From: Candidatus Hydrogenedentota bacterium
GTDB lineage: Bacteria; Hydrogenedentota; Hydrogenedentia; Hydrogenedentales; SLHB01
DNA: 64,000 nt
Assembly: GCA_016215105.1 (NCBI GenBank)
Contig: JACRLJ010000033.1
Location: forward strand, 18,951 to 82,950
Direction of reading: 5' to 3'
Shown: piece after piece, positions 33,901 through 43,253 of the stretch
How positions within the stretch are numbered: position 1 is the stretch's first letter
Layout: every line of letters starts with the position of its first letter
The notes under the pieces: model-generated
The model's database searches: none
What the model was told of the DNA's origin: nothing
The model's input: only the letters and a program-made list of their open reading frames with translations
Position numbers and translations under genes: made by a program

Positions 33901-34643
33901 CCAGCGCAATGTCGTTTCGGAGCAAGTCGCAGACTGTTACCGTGGAAGCGGACAAGGTCACTGCCGCCGATTTTGACTTGACTACCGGCACGGCAGTCGT
34001 GGAAGGCAAGATTACTTCGGACGGTCAGCCGGCGCGCATGGCGATGGTGGCAGTCCTGCCATCGGGCGCTGATGCGGCGACACCCCAGACTCTTGGCGAG
34101 AATATGATGGAAGCCGCGTCGATGACTGGCGCCGACGGCTCGTTCCGAATCGAGGGGTTGACAGCGGGGAAGATAACCTTGATGGTGACGGTGATTGGCG
34201 GTCTCGGTCAGGCTGAAGGCTCCGGCTCGTCCGACGTGGCGGTCGTGAGCGGCATGAACTCGCGCACCGTCACCGTGCAGACGGTGGATGGTCAGACTAC
34301 TCACCAAGACATCGAGTTGTCTGGTGGAAGCAAGGTAAGCGGGACCGTGTCTGGGCTTTCCGCGGGAGAGACGGCGATGGTCTTCGCGCTACGCGGGGAC
34401 GTTGATCTTTCGGGCACTAACCTGTTCACGGCGATGGCCCATGTGGACAAATATGCGGGTATGGCAACGTCGGATGTCGAGGGAGTGTATACCGTGAAGG
34501 GACTGGAACCCGGGCGTTACACGATAGCCGCCATGGCGGTGAATGCCAAGACGGGTCCTGACCCTGCGCATCCGCGATTCACCACGGGTGGGGTGACGGT
34601 TCCGGCGGATGGCGAAGCGAAGTTGGACTTGAAAATCCCGTGA
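30924..34643 (+). CDS. Large exported protein of carboxypeptidase-regulatory-like repeats
   Basis: 1239 aa from the ATG at 30924 after AAAGGGG. One N-terminal membrane helix (LLAIILAFVVAGAVVWKVL) is followed by a low-complexity serine/glutamine/lysine linker to about residue 85. After that come roughly ten repeats of about 80-100 residues of the CarboxypepD_reg type: GxVxDxxGxPIxxAxV strand pairs, each followed by TDxxGxFxLxGLxPGxY. The protein would be anchored in the inner membrane with a long rod outside. Such arrays are thought to mediate adhesion or scaffold surface enzymes; none is visible here. Confidence 0.8.
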   Translation: MKSSLRLLAIILAFVVAGAVVWKVLGSRGAQPEQGTENQAQSANAHSSEPGAQTSSGKDSTAARLAANFAQKEQRGKQSGATKDKTTSSTTGSGTIAGTVKSKATGQLVEGAKIQIALRPSGPTDGVPVDRPQWDAVTDAKGEFAVAQLPKGYFSVLAIKDDTAGYATTYLDDDEGAAEISVTLRPAGALSGRVLTESGAPIENAVVFAVPLRASAKENSAIDRDVLGPSPAHVKSDTQGAFTLGPLPEGPWMLAAKADGYTYRESDVLPIGSADVVLTLTKGVIIRCVVTQADSGQPASKVDVTLGTSEYSSNVRTKPTDDSGAVEFAGVGDGEYTLSARSDTYVMSGEPVTFAVSDETDPGEQHLKVITGGSIAGHVLDADTKQPIANALLSAESDEYRSTSHEGRSASDGSYCIKGLSTGLYELACSKAPGYMSVTRLEGKVVSVNAGQAVGEMDIALKRGLSIQGVVVDVAGNPIGHAKVSGEGDSPDFDELLNDAITDSAGAFTLDGFAPNSRVSLDVTKKGYAQEPTEPVTLSDKEAVGVRIVLGVGATISGTVVDAEGKPDPDAYVWARLAGSPRSARIRGTVDDEGQFVIDGLAPGTYGLGTQFAMSGAGEPVQVAKGQNVSGIRLVADRENSYEGAYGSHGTLTISGRVTNRKGEPIRDAQVMAMMSGDGFGTGHAETDKEGGYTVSGLAEGGYKVSVSASRYSSPDSIEIAAGSSGVNFTMDLPAKVSGQVVDAVTSQPITSFQIAQQDASDDSDGVDSMFSWMSYMRRSRQFVTFSDPEGRFQLDRVELKNSVLVAQAAGHSPARFPVTGLRPGETKQGIVIRMDSGASVSGVVKDSKGNPIAGAVVYAGAQAEIEDRIGETPNASTDQTGAFHLDSLAPGELHLKVTHREYAAKSASVIAQSGQVTPVEIILTTGGMVSGTVRRGGKPVPGLLVSAFSMSEGEMGDSRDATTDANGTYTLAGLTPGEAHVSVQLHSSFDVSSAMSFRSKSQTVTVEADKVTAADFDLTTGTAVVEGKITSDGQPARMAMVAVLPSGADAATPQTLGENMMEAASMTGADGSFRIEGLTAGKITLMVTVIGGLGQAEGSGSSDVAVVSGMNSRTVTVQTVDGQTTHQDIELSGGSKVSGTVSGLSAGETAMVFALRGDVDLSGTNLFTAMAHVDKYAGMATSDVEGVYTVKGLEPGRYTIAAMAVNAKTGPDPAHPRFTTGGVTVPADGEAKLDLKIP

Positions 34644-34706
34644 CAACTGATGTGCGCGGACCCAATTCTGGAGAGAAATCGGCGGGGCCAATGTGACCGG
34701 CCAAAC

Positions 34707-35585
34707 CTAGGTCAGGCGAATTATGCCTGTTCGGTCCTCGACTTCGCCTTGGGTCCAGTCCTTGCCACTAATCAACGATCTCGAAGCGAATGACGGATCG
34801 CTCAAGCCGTGAGTGAACACCTCGATGCGATCATCGTACACCTGATACTCCCGGTACTCCGTCGGGTACTCCGGCAGAGACCCGGTGACGATATGTGTCA
34901 GGCCGTTCACTGTTACGATAAAGTTCATATGGAGATGTCCCGAGATGACGCCCTTCACCTGCGGGTACCCCTTCAGCAACTCGATCAGCAGCGCGCCGTT
35001 TGCTAGGGAGCCGGCGTTCCTCATGCCCGGACGCTGCATCCGAGCCGGAATCTGCACCGCGGGGTAGTGTACGGCAATCAACGTCGGTAGAGTCGAATGC
35101 GCCTGGAGGTCGTCTTCAAGCCAGCGCAGTTGATGGGGTGTCACTGCCCAACTGGCGCCCGCCGACGGCCCTTCGATATACGGGCACAAGGTCCCATCCT
35201 TCCACTGCCACCACGGGTCGAGCACGCAGAAGTGAAGATTCTTGTGCGTGAACGAGTAGACCGTGTCCAACACCGGCAGATGGGCCCTAAACGCCTCCAG
35301 AAACCACTCGCGGGATTCCGGCAGCACAAAATCGTGATTACCCCCCATGGGATAGTACGGAACGCCGAGCGAATCCATCAGGTCCCGCGCCGCAAACATC
35401 GCGTCCCGAGTATCCTGGCTTACGATGTCTCCCGTCGCCAGAATAAAATCGGGATCGAGCTTCGCAACGTCTCTGCGCAAGCAGCGCATAACGTCCGGCA
35501 TCATCGTGCAGATGAAATTATTGTTCCATTGCCCGTCAGTCAGACTCGCGAGATGCGGGTCCGAAACCTGCAAGAATCGCCACAT
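34707..35585 (-). CDS. Calcineurin-like metallophosphoesterase
   Basis: 292 aa from the ATG at 35585 (GGGGAG just upstream; the TTG at 35597 is unlikely). The five metal-binding blocks are present: VSDPHL, ATGDIVSQD, GGNHDF, AVHYPAV and SGHLHMNF. No signal peptide is seen. The family includes phosphodiesterases of the CpdA/Icc type and phosphatases; the substrate cannot be read from the sequence. It faces the large repeat protein gene tail to tail. Confidence 0.85.
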   Translation of the reverse strand: MWRFLQVSDPHLASLTDGQWNNNFICTMMPDVMRCLRRDVAKLDPDFILATGDIVSQDTRDAMFAARDLMDSLGVPYYPMGGNHDFVLPESREWFLEAFRAHLPVLDTVYSFTHKNLHFCVLDPWWQWKDGTLCPYIEGPSAGASWAVTPHQLRWLEDDLQAHSTLPTLIAVHYPAVQIPARMQRPGMRNAGSLANGALLIELLKGYPQVKGVISGHLHMNFIVTVNGLTHIVTGSLPEYPTEYREYQVYDDRIEVFTHGLSDPSFASRSLISGKDWTQGEVEDRTGIIRLT

Positions 35586-35704
35586 AACACTCCCCAACTA
35601 ATCCATGCCATACGCTTTTGGAGAAAGTAACAACGGTCGGCGCAAGACTATTCGGACTCTCGCACGTCGGGCGCTGCTTTCTCCACAGGCGTAACTTGAC
35701 CGAA

Positions 35705-36964
35705 TCATCGTCTATTGAACAGCCAGAAGGCGCCGGCGGCCACTGCTCCGAGCGGGACAAGGAGAAGCAAAGCGGCGGTGGCCTTTTGGGCGCCGACGGA
35801 TTTCGGGGCTTCTGCGACCGCCGTGACGGCGCCGGCCTTGGGCTGACCGTCATACGGCAGGTAGTCGCTCAACTTGAGGTGAATATATGGCCTGAGATAA
35901 GCGTTTTGCTCTCCGCTCGCGTAGCTTGCCCATAGCTCCAGGGCCGTCGCGTCATACACCACGTCAAGAAGATTTCCACCTTTGATCGGCACCGCCTGGG
36001 AGAGACTGATCATGCGCTCGGCGTCGTACTTGCCCAGATTGGCCGTCAAGTGCGCGTACGCAATCGGGTTTCGTCCCTCGGCGTGGTACACGACGTCCTT
36101 CAGCACATTCGGCGCGGCTTCGTCGTCCGGGTCGGCGTCGTGCCAGATTTCGAGCCCTGGTGCGAACGCCCTCATCTTGACCGCTTTCTTATTCTTCCCG
36201 TCGCCGATGATGTAATGGTACATCTTAATGCGTTGGGCTTTCTCTATCATGTCGACGGCTTCGTCGAGGTTGTTCGCCTCGTACAGAATGTCGCGAAACA
36301 GCGTGGTGAAATGCACGCCGTTCAGGTCGAACGGATACGCCTTGCCAGGAGTATCGCCAATCTCCGTGAGTGTGACGCCCTCGGCGTTCATGCCGGTGTT
36401 GACGCCGATGCTGCCCGCGAAGGTCACATTCACGTGAGGTATTCCTTCCGCGGGACTATACACCACGATACACGGGTGGTCCTGCAGTCCGGCGTGAACT
36501 TCATAGTCGAGGTTTCGGATTTGGTACAGATGGCCGTCTTTCGTGGCGCTGCCCCACAGCGCAAATCCGCTGCACGCGTAATCAGATACGACGGGGATCA
36601 TGTGCGCCCGGCGAACCGTGTCAAACGGCATATGGGACCCGTCCGCAACGCCGTGCAGTTCCTCGATAAAGCGCGGGTGTATGAACGGTGACACCGAATC
36701 CCAGGCCTTGTCCAGGCTGGCGTCCGTGTACCTAGGTTCACCTTGAGACTGCGCGAGTTTGAGATACGAACCCAGCAGGGCCACAACGTCGTCCTTCATT
36801 AAGGACCCAAAGCCGTAACCCATTTCGTAGGGCGTTCCCTTAACGACCACGACTGGGATCGAGTCCGATCCCAAGCTGACTGATGTGCGGTATCCTTCCG
36901 CGGCTGCAATCGCCGTAAGCGCGGTCACGAAGGCCGCCGCAACTATTCCGATTCTGCGCAACAT
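35705..36964 (-). CDS. C45-type (acyl transferase/amidase-like) exported hydrolase with C-terminal anchor
   Basis: 419 aa. A signal peptide covers the first 22 residues. The Ntn-hydrolase core resembles the C45 peptidase/acyl-CoA:6-aminopenicillanate acyltransferase group: SDYACSGFALWG places a candidate nucleophile at Cys131, followed by RNLDYE and GVNTGMNAEGVTLTE. The C-terminal 25 residues are a hydrophobic helix ending in NRR, so the enzyme is tethered to a membrane. Autoprocessing before Cys131 is expected from the family. The substrate amide is unknown. Confidence 0.75.
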   Translation of the reverse strand: MLRRIGIVAAAFVTALTAIAAAEGYRTSVSLGSDSIPVVVVKGTPYEMGYGFGSLMKDDVVALLGSYLKLAQSQGEPRYTDASLDKAWDSVSPFIHPRFIEELHGVADGSHMPFDTVRRAHMIPVVSDYACSGFALWGSATKDGHLYQIRNLDYEVHAGLQDHPCIVVYSPAEGIPHVNVTFAGSIGVNTGMNAEGVTLTEIGDTPGKAYPFDLNGVHFTTLFRDILYEANNLDEAVDMIEKAQRIKMYHYIIGDGKNKKAVKMRAFAPGLEIWHDADPDDEAAPNVLKDVVYHAEGRNPIAYAHLTANLGKYDAERMISLSQAVPIKGGNLLDVVYDATALELWASYASGEQNAYLRPYIHLKLSDYLPYDGQPKAGAVTAVAEAPKSVGAQKATAALLLLVPLGAVAAGAFWLFNRR

Positions 36965-37158
36965 AGGAAACCTCTTCCGGCTAGCGGCCGTTCCACGCGC
37001 ATGGCGTTCGCTTCTGCGTTTCTTCCGTCGCCGAACCGTCGGGCCCGGACCAATTATCCCGCACGGGTGATCCCACGGTCCCCGAGAACGCTCTGTCTCC
37101 GTTCTATTGAACTATACCCCCTTCCCGCTCACCGCGCAAGAGGCGGCCAGAAACCGAG

Positions 37159-38682
37159 TCAGAGATTCCGAGCCACGGCCTCGTAGACCCCGCAAAGATC
37201 CTGCGCAATGTGCGAATATACGCGCGCGTAACGCTCCGCGTAGCCGTCTCGCGCGTCAGCGTTGGGCTCGACGGTTTCGACTGGGAACGCGATCTGCCCT
37301 AGCGCCTGTTCCACGTCCGCGTACACCCCAGCCCCCACCCCGGCTAACAAGGCTACGCCGAGCAGCGTGATCTCGGGATGCGTTGTCACCTCGACAGGCA
37401 GCCCCGTCATATCGGCCTTCATTTGCAGCCAGAGCGGATTCTTCTGTCCTCCCCCAACGACCCGCAGCCGTTGCGCAGTCATCCCTACGGCATGTTGAAT
37501 CGCTTCGACTTGCTGCCGCAATTGGAAACAGAGTCCCTCGAGCGCGGCCCGCACGACCTGTCCGCGGGTCGTCGCCGTTGTTAGCCCCAGCACAGTTCCT
37601 AGGGCATTTTGCGAGGCGGCAGGTCCCATGCCTCGCATAAAACTCGGCAGCACGTAGACTCCGCCGGAAGGCTGTTCAGCGTCTCCGAACATGGCTGCGT
37701 ACACTTGTTCCTCAGCGACGTCGCGATAGAATTGCCCCCGTACCCACTCGATTACGCCGCCGGCAATCATCAAGCTCTGACAGATCCACTTTCCCGGAAG
37801 CGCGTGGCATTCGAAATCGAGCCCGTGCTCGAAATGAGTTTGCTCTGGTCTAAAGTAGTCCAGCGAGGCGATCAGTATTTCCCACGTCCCTGTGATGTCG
37901 ATGAACGTGCTCGGGTCGCTCACGCCTGCGCCCAGCACCGCAATTTCGCAGTCATGGCCGCCGGTCACGACAGGCGTTCCCGCGCGCAGCCCCGTTTCTT
38001 TTGCCGCCTGCGCTGTAATCGCGCCGATCTGCGTCCCGGCCTCGACCGTCGAAGGAAGAATATCGGGGTCGATACCGGCCGCGTTCAGCAGGGTAGTCGA
38101 CCACGAGCGGCTCGATAGATTGAGCATCATCGTGGTCGAGGCGATGGTGCATTCGGTGGTGTATTCGCCCGAGAATCGAAATGCGATGTAATCCTGCATC
38201 TGCAGCCAGCGATGGGTCTTCTCGAGGATGTCCGGACGATTCTGGCGGTACCACAGCAAACGATTGAGCGTGTTGATCGAGTAGTTGTGGTAGCCGGTGA
38301 CGCCGAAAATCGTGCTATCCCCCACTCGCTTGGAAAGCTCCTGGCATTGGGGCAGCGTTCTTGAGTCGTGCCAACTAATAAACGGATAGAGCCGTTCCCC
38401 GTCCGTGCTCATGGGAACGCCGTCCGCGCCAAATCCCGTACAGGCCACCGCGCGTACGCGCGCCGGATCGCCGATTTTCGGCAAGCATTCGCGTATGCAC
38501 TGGCAAATCTTTCCCCAAATGTCATCCGCGTCCCAGATCAGCCAGTTGGCTTCGCCGCCGGGCTGGCTGACGGGGCCGTTTCGGCGGCCGGCCAGCGCCA
38601 CGAGCTTCCCATCGGGCGAAAAGAATCCCGTCTTGATTCCCGTGGCGCCGACGTCTACACCGAGCAACAAGTCCGTGGTCAT
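37159..38682 (-). CDS. FGGY-family carbohydrate kinase (xylulokinase-like)
   Basis: 507 aa from the ATG at 38682, which overlaps the upstream stop by ATGA. LLGVDVGATGIKTG is the phosphate-1 loop, ACTGFGADGVP and FISWHDSRT belong to the sugar site, and RVVGGGQKNPLWLQMKADMT is the C-terminal adenosine motif. The family phosphorylates pentuloses and hexoses such as xylulose, ribulose or rhamnulose; I cannot choose between them. Coupling to the membrane GH-like gene before it suggests use of a sugar released there. Confidence 0.85.
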   Translation of the reverse strand: MTTDLLLGVDVGATGIKTGFFSPDGKLVALAGRRNGPVSQPGGEANWLIWDADDIWGKICQCIRECLPKIGDPARVRAVACTGFGADGVPMSTDGERLYPFISWHDSRTLPQCQELSKRVGDSTIFGVTGYHNYSINTLNRLLWYRQNRPDILEKTHRWLQMQDYIAFRFSGEYTTECTIASTTMMLNLSSRSWSTTLLNAAGIDPDILPSTVEAGTQIGAITAQAAKETGLRAGTPVVTGGHDCEIAVLGAGVSDPSTFIDITGTWEILIASLDYFRPEQTHFEHGLDFECHALPGKWICQSLMIAGGVIEWVRGQFYRDVAEEQVYAAMFGDAEQPSGGVYVLPSFMRGMGPAASQNALGTVLGLTTATTRGQVVRAALEGLCFQLRQQVEAIQHAVGMTAQRLRVVGGGQKNPLWLQMKADMTGLPVEVTTHPEITLLGVALLAGVGAGVYADVEQALGQIAFPVETVEPNADARDGYAERYARVYSHIAQDLCGVYEAVARNL

Positions 38683-40946
38683 GGAACGCTTCCCTCCGTT
38701 GCCGGGGTCAACCGCAGAATCCGCGTCTCCCCCGCTTCCATCATGAGATTGAAAACCTGTTTCTTGGCCCAACCGATATCGGGACTCAGAATATCTTGCA
38801 CGTCATACGTCGAGTCGAGATCAACCAAGCGCTCACCCGTTTCGCCGGCATGAATCGCGATCAGGTTCGGACCGAAGTAGGCGGCGTCCATTTGCTTGAC
38901 GGACGTCCTGCGGAAATACACGTGCTGCTCGAGCAAGAGCAGTATTTCGCGGAATAGTCCCGCTGAAGGAGACGGATCCGCGACGTAAATCGATGCCCAC
39001 CCTTCTTCCAAGAACCGGACCGCCACGCTGGCGTTTCCGGAATCCTTGTACTTGGCGATTACGTTGGTCGAGGCGTCCACGATATAGAATAGCGGCTGCC
39101 ACAGCGCTGGATTCCCGAACTCCTCGTCTTTGTCGAGCCACCGCCCGGTGAGCAGGTACTTCGATCCTGACTTCGCGGGCTTGTCGAACGCCCTAACCTC
39201 CATCTTTGTCGTGGCGCTGATGTTCTCCACGTCGGCCTTCTCGTCGATGTAACCGGGAGCGTAAAGCCACACCGCCGTCGCTTTCTTTCGAGCCAGAATC
39301 TCGTGCAGCCGATCCCGTTCGGCGGCGGTAAGGTGGAACAGGTTGCAAAACACATATACCGACGCGTGAACGGCGCGTTCTTCGAGCAGATCCTGGAAGA
39401 GGCAAAACTGCACCGGGACGCCGCACCGAATCGCGCTGTCGCGAGTCTCGATTAACAGTCGTGTATTCAATGGTTCATCGCATTGCTGGTAGAAGCGGCT
39501 TGTCTCGTCCACTACGACGCACAGCGTGGTTTCGTCAGACGGCCTGATACCGTGTTCCTCGATAGCGGGTTGGGTCTCGGGAGAGGCTGGCGGCGAGTAT
39601 ACGCTTTGATACTTTTCGCGCATTGCGCCGAACCGCTTCCACATTTCGTCATCCAGTAAGCGACCGTCGGGTTCGGTGTCCGCCCACACCAGTCCCAGTT
39701 TGTGACACACTGCCTCCGCGTAGTTCCGCGTCTGAAGGCGGTATACGTCTTCGGGACGTAGTCCCTTGATGCGGCTGATCGCGCCGTTGGCCGGGTCCTG
39801 GGAGATCCCTGTCCGTGTGTCATCGAGAATGTACCACTGCTTCTCATGATACATTGCGCTATCGACGGGGCCCATGAAGCCGCCCGCCCCGCCCAACCCG
39901 CGATCCGCATAGCATACCGGGCTCCAGAACCCATCGACCTCGCTGTCAATAATCTCAATCAAAGAGAAGTGGCCGGCGTCGTTCTTCGTCAACTCGAACG
40001 AATAGCCATACGGCGCCATGACTCGAGTCTGTGGTCCCCCGCGCTGCTTAATGTGGGCTGATACTGCCTCGATGGCCTCGGCCACCGAATCGGAAACGAA
40101 ATGCAGAAAATCTACATTCCGCCGCATGTCGGGCAACTCAAAGAAGACTTGCTGCGTATCGCCGGTAACCGGCTTCAAGGGAACCGAAACGAGGGACAGC
40201 GCCTTGCTCTCGCTTCCCCATGCTTCGGACAAGGCCTCATCCGTCTTGTAGCGGCGTTGCAGCCAGACTTGATAGGCCTCCGTGTTAGCGCTCGAAGTGT
40301 CGTATCCGTCGGCGTGATACCACTGACCGCCTTCCAGCGCCGCGATTACATACCCCGACACGTTCTGCTGCGGATCGGCCTGTTGAACCGTATCCATGAG
40401 CCGATCAATCGCTTCCGTGACATCGTGGCGCCAGACACTCGACGCTACGCAGGCGGCGGGATGCGGCTTCGAGTTAATCTGCATCGTATCCGCGGGGTGC
40501 GCATCGAGCCACGTGGCCGGCGGATCCAAAACAATGTACAGAAGGATATTGGCGTGAGGATCAGCGGCGCACAGCGCTTTGATCCGTTGAACGACCGTCT
40601 CGGCCTCGGCGTTTTCGGCGGACCAAGACAGCGGTACCCCTATACAGAAGCCGTGAATTCCGTTGCGGACAGCCATCTTGAGTTCGTCGGAAACTACCGC
40701 CAAGTCCGTTCCTGAGCGGGGATTGGCAAAGAAGAAGAGTGGCGGTTCTTGCGCGTCCTGGGCGACCTCGGCCACCGGAGTCTTGGGACCGGCCGCGGTT
40801 TTCGTCGCCGCGGGAGACTCGGTGGCTTGGCGCCCTGGAGCATTACCAAGCCAAAGCCCCAGTAGGGCGGCCAAGACCATGAGGACGAGGACGCCGGCAG
40901 CCCGCCAATAGAAGGCCTGCGAGCTAGGCGGTTCGTGTTCGGACAT
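38679..40946 (-). CDS. Membrane-anchored beta-galactosidase-like (GH42-like) protein
   Basis: 755 aa. One membrane helix lies at residues of about 14-34, followed by an alanine/proline linker. From about residue 70 a TIM barrel of the GH42/A4 type appears (GIHGFCIGVPLSWSAENAEA, then VIAALEGGQWYHADGY and VDGFWSPVCYADRGLGGAG). Residues of about 470-600 resemble the trimerisation domain of GH42 enzymes (TTLCVVVDETSRFYQQ, YVFCNLFHL), and a beta domain closes the chain. The catalytic glutamates are not certain. Start and end overlap both neighbours, indicating one operon with the prenyl synthase and the FGGY kinase. Confidence 0.6.
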   Translation of the reverse strand: MSEHEPPSSQAFYWRAAGVLVLMVLAALLGLWLGNAPGRQATESPAATKTAAGPKTPVAEVAQDAQEPPLFFFANPRSGTDLAVVSDELKMAVRNGIHGFCIGVPLSWSAENAEAETVVQRIKALCAADPHANILLYIVLDPPATWLDAHPADTMQINSKPHPAACVASSVWRHDVTEAIDRLMDTVQQADPQQNVSGYVIAALEGGQWYHADGYDTSSANTEAYQVWLQRRYKTDEALSEAWGSESKALSLVSVPLKPVTGDTQQVFFELPDMRRNVDFLHFVSDSVAEAIEAVSAHIKQRGGPQTRVMAPYGYSFELTKNDAGHFSLIEIIDSEVDGFWSPVCYADRGLGGAGGFMGPVDSAMYHEKQWYILDDTRTGISQDPANGAISRIKGLRPEDVYRLQTRNYAEAVCHKLGLVWADTEPDGRLLDDEMWKRFGAMREKYQSVYSPPASPETQPAIEEHGIRPSDETTLCVVVDETSRFYQQCDEPLNTRLLIETRDSAIRCGVPVQFCLFQDLLEERAVHASVYVFCNLFHLTAAERDRLHEILARKKATAVWLYAPGYIDEKADVENISATTKMEVRAFDKPAKSGSKYLLTGRWLDKDEEFGNPALWQPLFYIVDASTNVIAKYKDSGNASVAVRFLEEGWASIYVADPSPSAGLFREILLLLEQHVYFRRTSVKQMDAAYFGPNLIAIHAGETGERLVDLDSTYDVQDILSPDIGWAKKQVFNLMMEAGETRILRLTPATEGSVP

Positions 40947-41790
40947 GCTCTGCCAGGTCGCGCAGAGTTTCGGCGCGGTCGCCGAACGGCTCCAGAACGC
41001 TCGTCGCCGCGGCGATTAGGTCTGCGACCTTACTACGGGCGCCCTCAACGCCAAGATGCGAGGCAAACGTGCTTTTCCCGACATCTTCGTGATCGCAGTG
41101 GGAATCCAAGACGTCGTCCGTGATCTGAAACGCGAGGCCCATATAGCGGGCGTACGATTCCAGGACCTGAATTTCGTCAGGCGGCAGGCCCACCAAATAG
41201 GCCGGCACCTGCACGGAGGCCAGGAACAAAGCCCCGGCCTTCTGGTGGTGGGTATATTCCAATTCGTCGAGAGAGACGGCGCGATCGGTCAAGTCGAGGT
41301 CCGCGTGCTGACCGGCGACCAAGCCCCCCGTTCCCACCGCGTGCGCCAGATGCCGTACCGCCGGGCTCGCGGCGCCGCCGCAGCCGAACATCTCCGCGTT
41401 GTGCGCGACCAGATCGAACGCCAATGCAATGAGGCCCATCGCCGCGAGGATGGCCGTGGCCTCGCCGTATTTGATATGCGTGCAGGGACATTCGCGCCGT
41501 AGAATCGCGTTATCCATCGAAGGCAAGTCATCAAGAACCAAGGAGGCGGCGTGAACAAACTCCACCGCGCATGCCGCGTCCATCACACGCTCCAGCGGTG
41601 TCCCCGCCAAATCACTGACCGCCAGCACCAGCACCGGACGCAACCGTTTGCCTGCGCTGAGCGCGGCGTACCTCATGGCATCGTGTACCCGTTGCGGCGG
41701 GGTGTCGGTGTCCGGAAGGCGTGAGTCAAGCGCGCGATCCACCAGTGCCCTTCGCTGCTCCAAATACTCGGCCAGCGCTATATGCGGCAT
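40924..41790 (-). CDS. ispA: Polyprenyl (farnesyl/geranylgeranyl) diphosphate synthase
   Basis: 288 aa. The first aspartate-rich motif is LVLDDLPSMD and the second QITDDVLD; GKRLRPVL binds isopentenyl diphosphate. Length and motif form (DDxxxxD) fit short-chain synthases making C15 or C20 diphosphates for quinones, carotenoids or lipid carriers. The final 23 bases overlap the next gene. No other isoprenoid gene is nearby. Confidence 0.9.
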   Translation of the reverse strand: MPHIALAEYLEQRRALVDRALDSRLPDTDTPPQRVHDAMRYAALSAGKRLRPVLVLAVSDLAGTPLERVMDAACAVEFVHAASLVLDDLPSMDNAILRRECPCTHIKYGEATAILAAMGLIALAFDLVAHNAEMFGCGGAASPAVRHLAHAVGTGGLVAGQHADLDLTDRAVSLDELEYTHHQKAGALFLASVQVPAYLVGLPPDEIQVLESYARYMGLAFQITDDVLDSHCDHEDVGKSTFASHLGVEGARSKVADLIAAATSVLEPFGDRAETLRDLAEHVRTRTA

Positions 41791-41871
41791 GACTGCTCCA
41801 ACTGCGTCGCGTGGACGCTGTACATCAGTGGCAGGCCACGTCCGGGCCGCGTCAGTGCGATGTCCATTCGC

Positions 41872-43194
41872 TCAGCGCTCCTCCACTCGAATCCAGCCGC
41901 CAATATCCACCCGCTCCCCGGTCAATTCCGCGTCAAATATGCGGTCTGCCCGAAACTCGAGTGTCCCCGCCTCCACATCCAAAAGCACGGTATCGGCGTC
42001 GCGTGTAGCCAACGTGGCTACTACACTGCCGCCCTGGAGCAATTGTATCTCCGTTGGTCCAAGTTGAGGATAACAATTCATGTGTGTAACCCGCAAGCTG
42101 CCAGAGGTCACCGTGAGCCGCGCGTGATGCGACATGGGCCGGCACCGGCAGCCGCGCACCGTTCTCTCCGCATACCAACCATCCAGCGGAAACTCCGCGC
42201 CGGGGAAAAACAGGGTTCCCAGCTCGATGAGGCCCCAGAAGCGGCAGCCCCGCTGCCCTTCCCGCCGCCTCCGCCGGCGTTCGGCCATGGCCTGCGGCCA
42301 GTATCCCACGGCGGCGGACCACGCCTTCGCGTGAGCGCCGAGCTTCCACCACTCTCTGTCGAGGACGGCCCGTCCCAGCGCGCGCGACTCGCCCAGAATG
42401 GTCGCCAACTTGATTGGCACCGCGTGTGACAAGGGGAAGTTCCGGCCGATTAGCCAGAACCTGTTGCGCGTATTCAGATAGTACTTTCGCTGGGCGCGTT
42501 CTCCCTCGCCCATCGTCGCGCTGAATTTGTGGCGGACCGCCGCTTCCGGGCACGACCACACTTCATACCCCGCATTCCATATTCGCAGGCACAAATCGAG
42601 GTCGTCCAAATAAATCTCGAACTCCTCCGGCAGCAAACCGGTCTTGCGAAGGGCCGATACCCGTAAGAAGCATGCGCCGCCGCATGCCCCGGCGACCCGT
42701 CGCCGGACGTTCCAACGGGGTGCGTCCAAACGGCCCAGGCCCACGTCCCAGCAGCCCCCGATTATGGAGCAAGCCAGGCCAACCGAGTTGATAATCCCGG
42801 GCGCGTCGTACAACAGCATCTTGGGGGCCAGCGCGCCGATTTCCGGGCGGGATTCGGCCATTTCAACGAGCCGCTCGATAGCGTCTGGCGCGGTCACGGT
42901 GTCGTTGTTGAGAAGGAACACATAGTCTGCGTTATACTCTAATGCACGGCTTAAGCCGGCGTTGTTGCCCCCTGACCAACCCAGGTTGCGGGGGAGAACG
43001 AGGATTTCGACCCGGGGATCGTTACGGTAGGTATCGCGCACGAAAGCGGCCGATTCGTCTTCGCTGGCGTTATCGAGTAAAATGAACTTGGCGTTGGAAT
43101 ACGTACAGGCAGCCAACGAGTCGAAGCATTCGCGCAGATGCTTCAGACCATTCCAGTTGATAACTAATACGTGTACTAATGGCAGATTCTTCAT
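41872..43194 (-). CDS. Family 2 glycosyltransferase with extra C-terminal beta domain
   Basis: 440 aa from the ATG at 43194. The GT2 fold has VHVLVINWNGLKHL at the start, VFLLNNDTVT holding the DxD-like metal site, and FEIYLDDLDLCLRIWNAGYE, typical of rhamnosyltransferase-like enzymes. After about residue 320 comes a basic linker and a roughly 90-residue beta-type domain (LTVTSGSLRVTHMN, IQLLQGGSVVATL) that is not part of the standard fold. No membrane helix is obvious. It should add a sugar to a surface polysaccharide or lipid. Confidence 0.82.
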   Translation of the reverse strand: MKNLPLVHVLVINWNGLKHLRECFDSLAACTYSNAKFILLDNASEDESAAFVRDTYRNDPRVEILVLPRNLGWSGGNNAGLSRALEYNADYVFLLNNDTVTAPDAIERLVEMAESRPEIGALAPKMLLYDAPGIINSVGLACSIIGGCWDVGLGRLDAPRWNVRRRVAGACGGACFLRVSALRKTGLLPEEFEIYLDDLDLCLRIWNAGYEVWSCPEAAVRHKFSATMGEGERAQRKYYLNTRNRFWLIGRNFPLSHAVPIKLATILGESRALGRAVLDREWWKLGAHAKAWSAAVGYWPQAMAERRRRRREGQRGCRFWGLIELGTLFFPGAEFPLDGWYAERTVRGCRCRPMSHHARLTVTSGSLRVTHMNCYPQLGPTEIQLLQGGSVVATLATRDADTVLLDVEAGTLEFRADRIFDAELTGERVDIGGWIRVEER

Positions 43195-43253
43195 TCGCGA
43201 AGTATAGCAATGGGCGCCGGGCAATTGGAACGCCGCGGCGAGGAGGGAGCACT

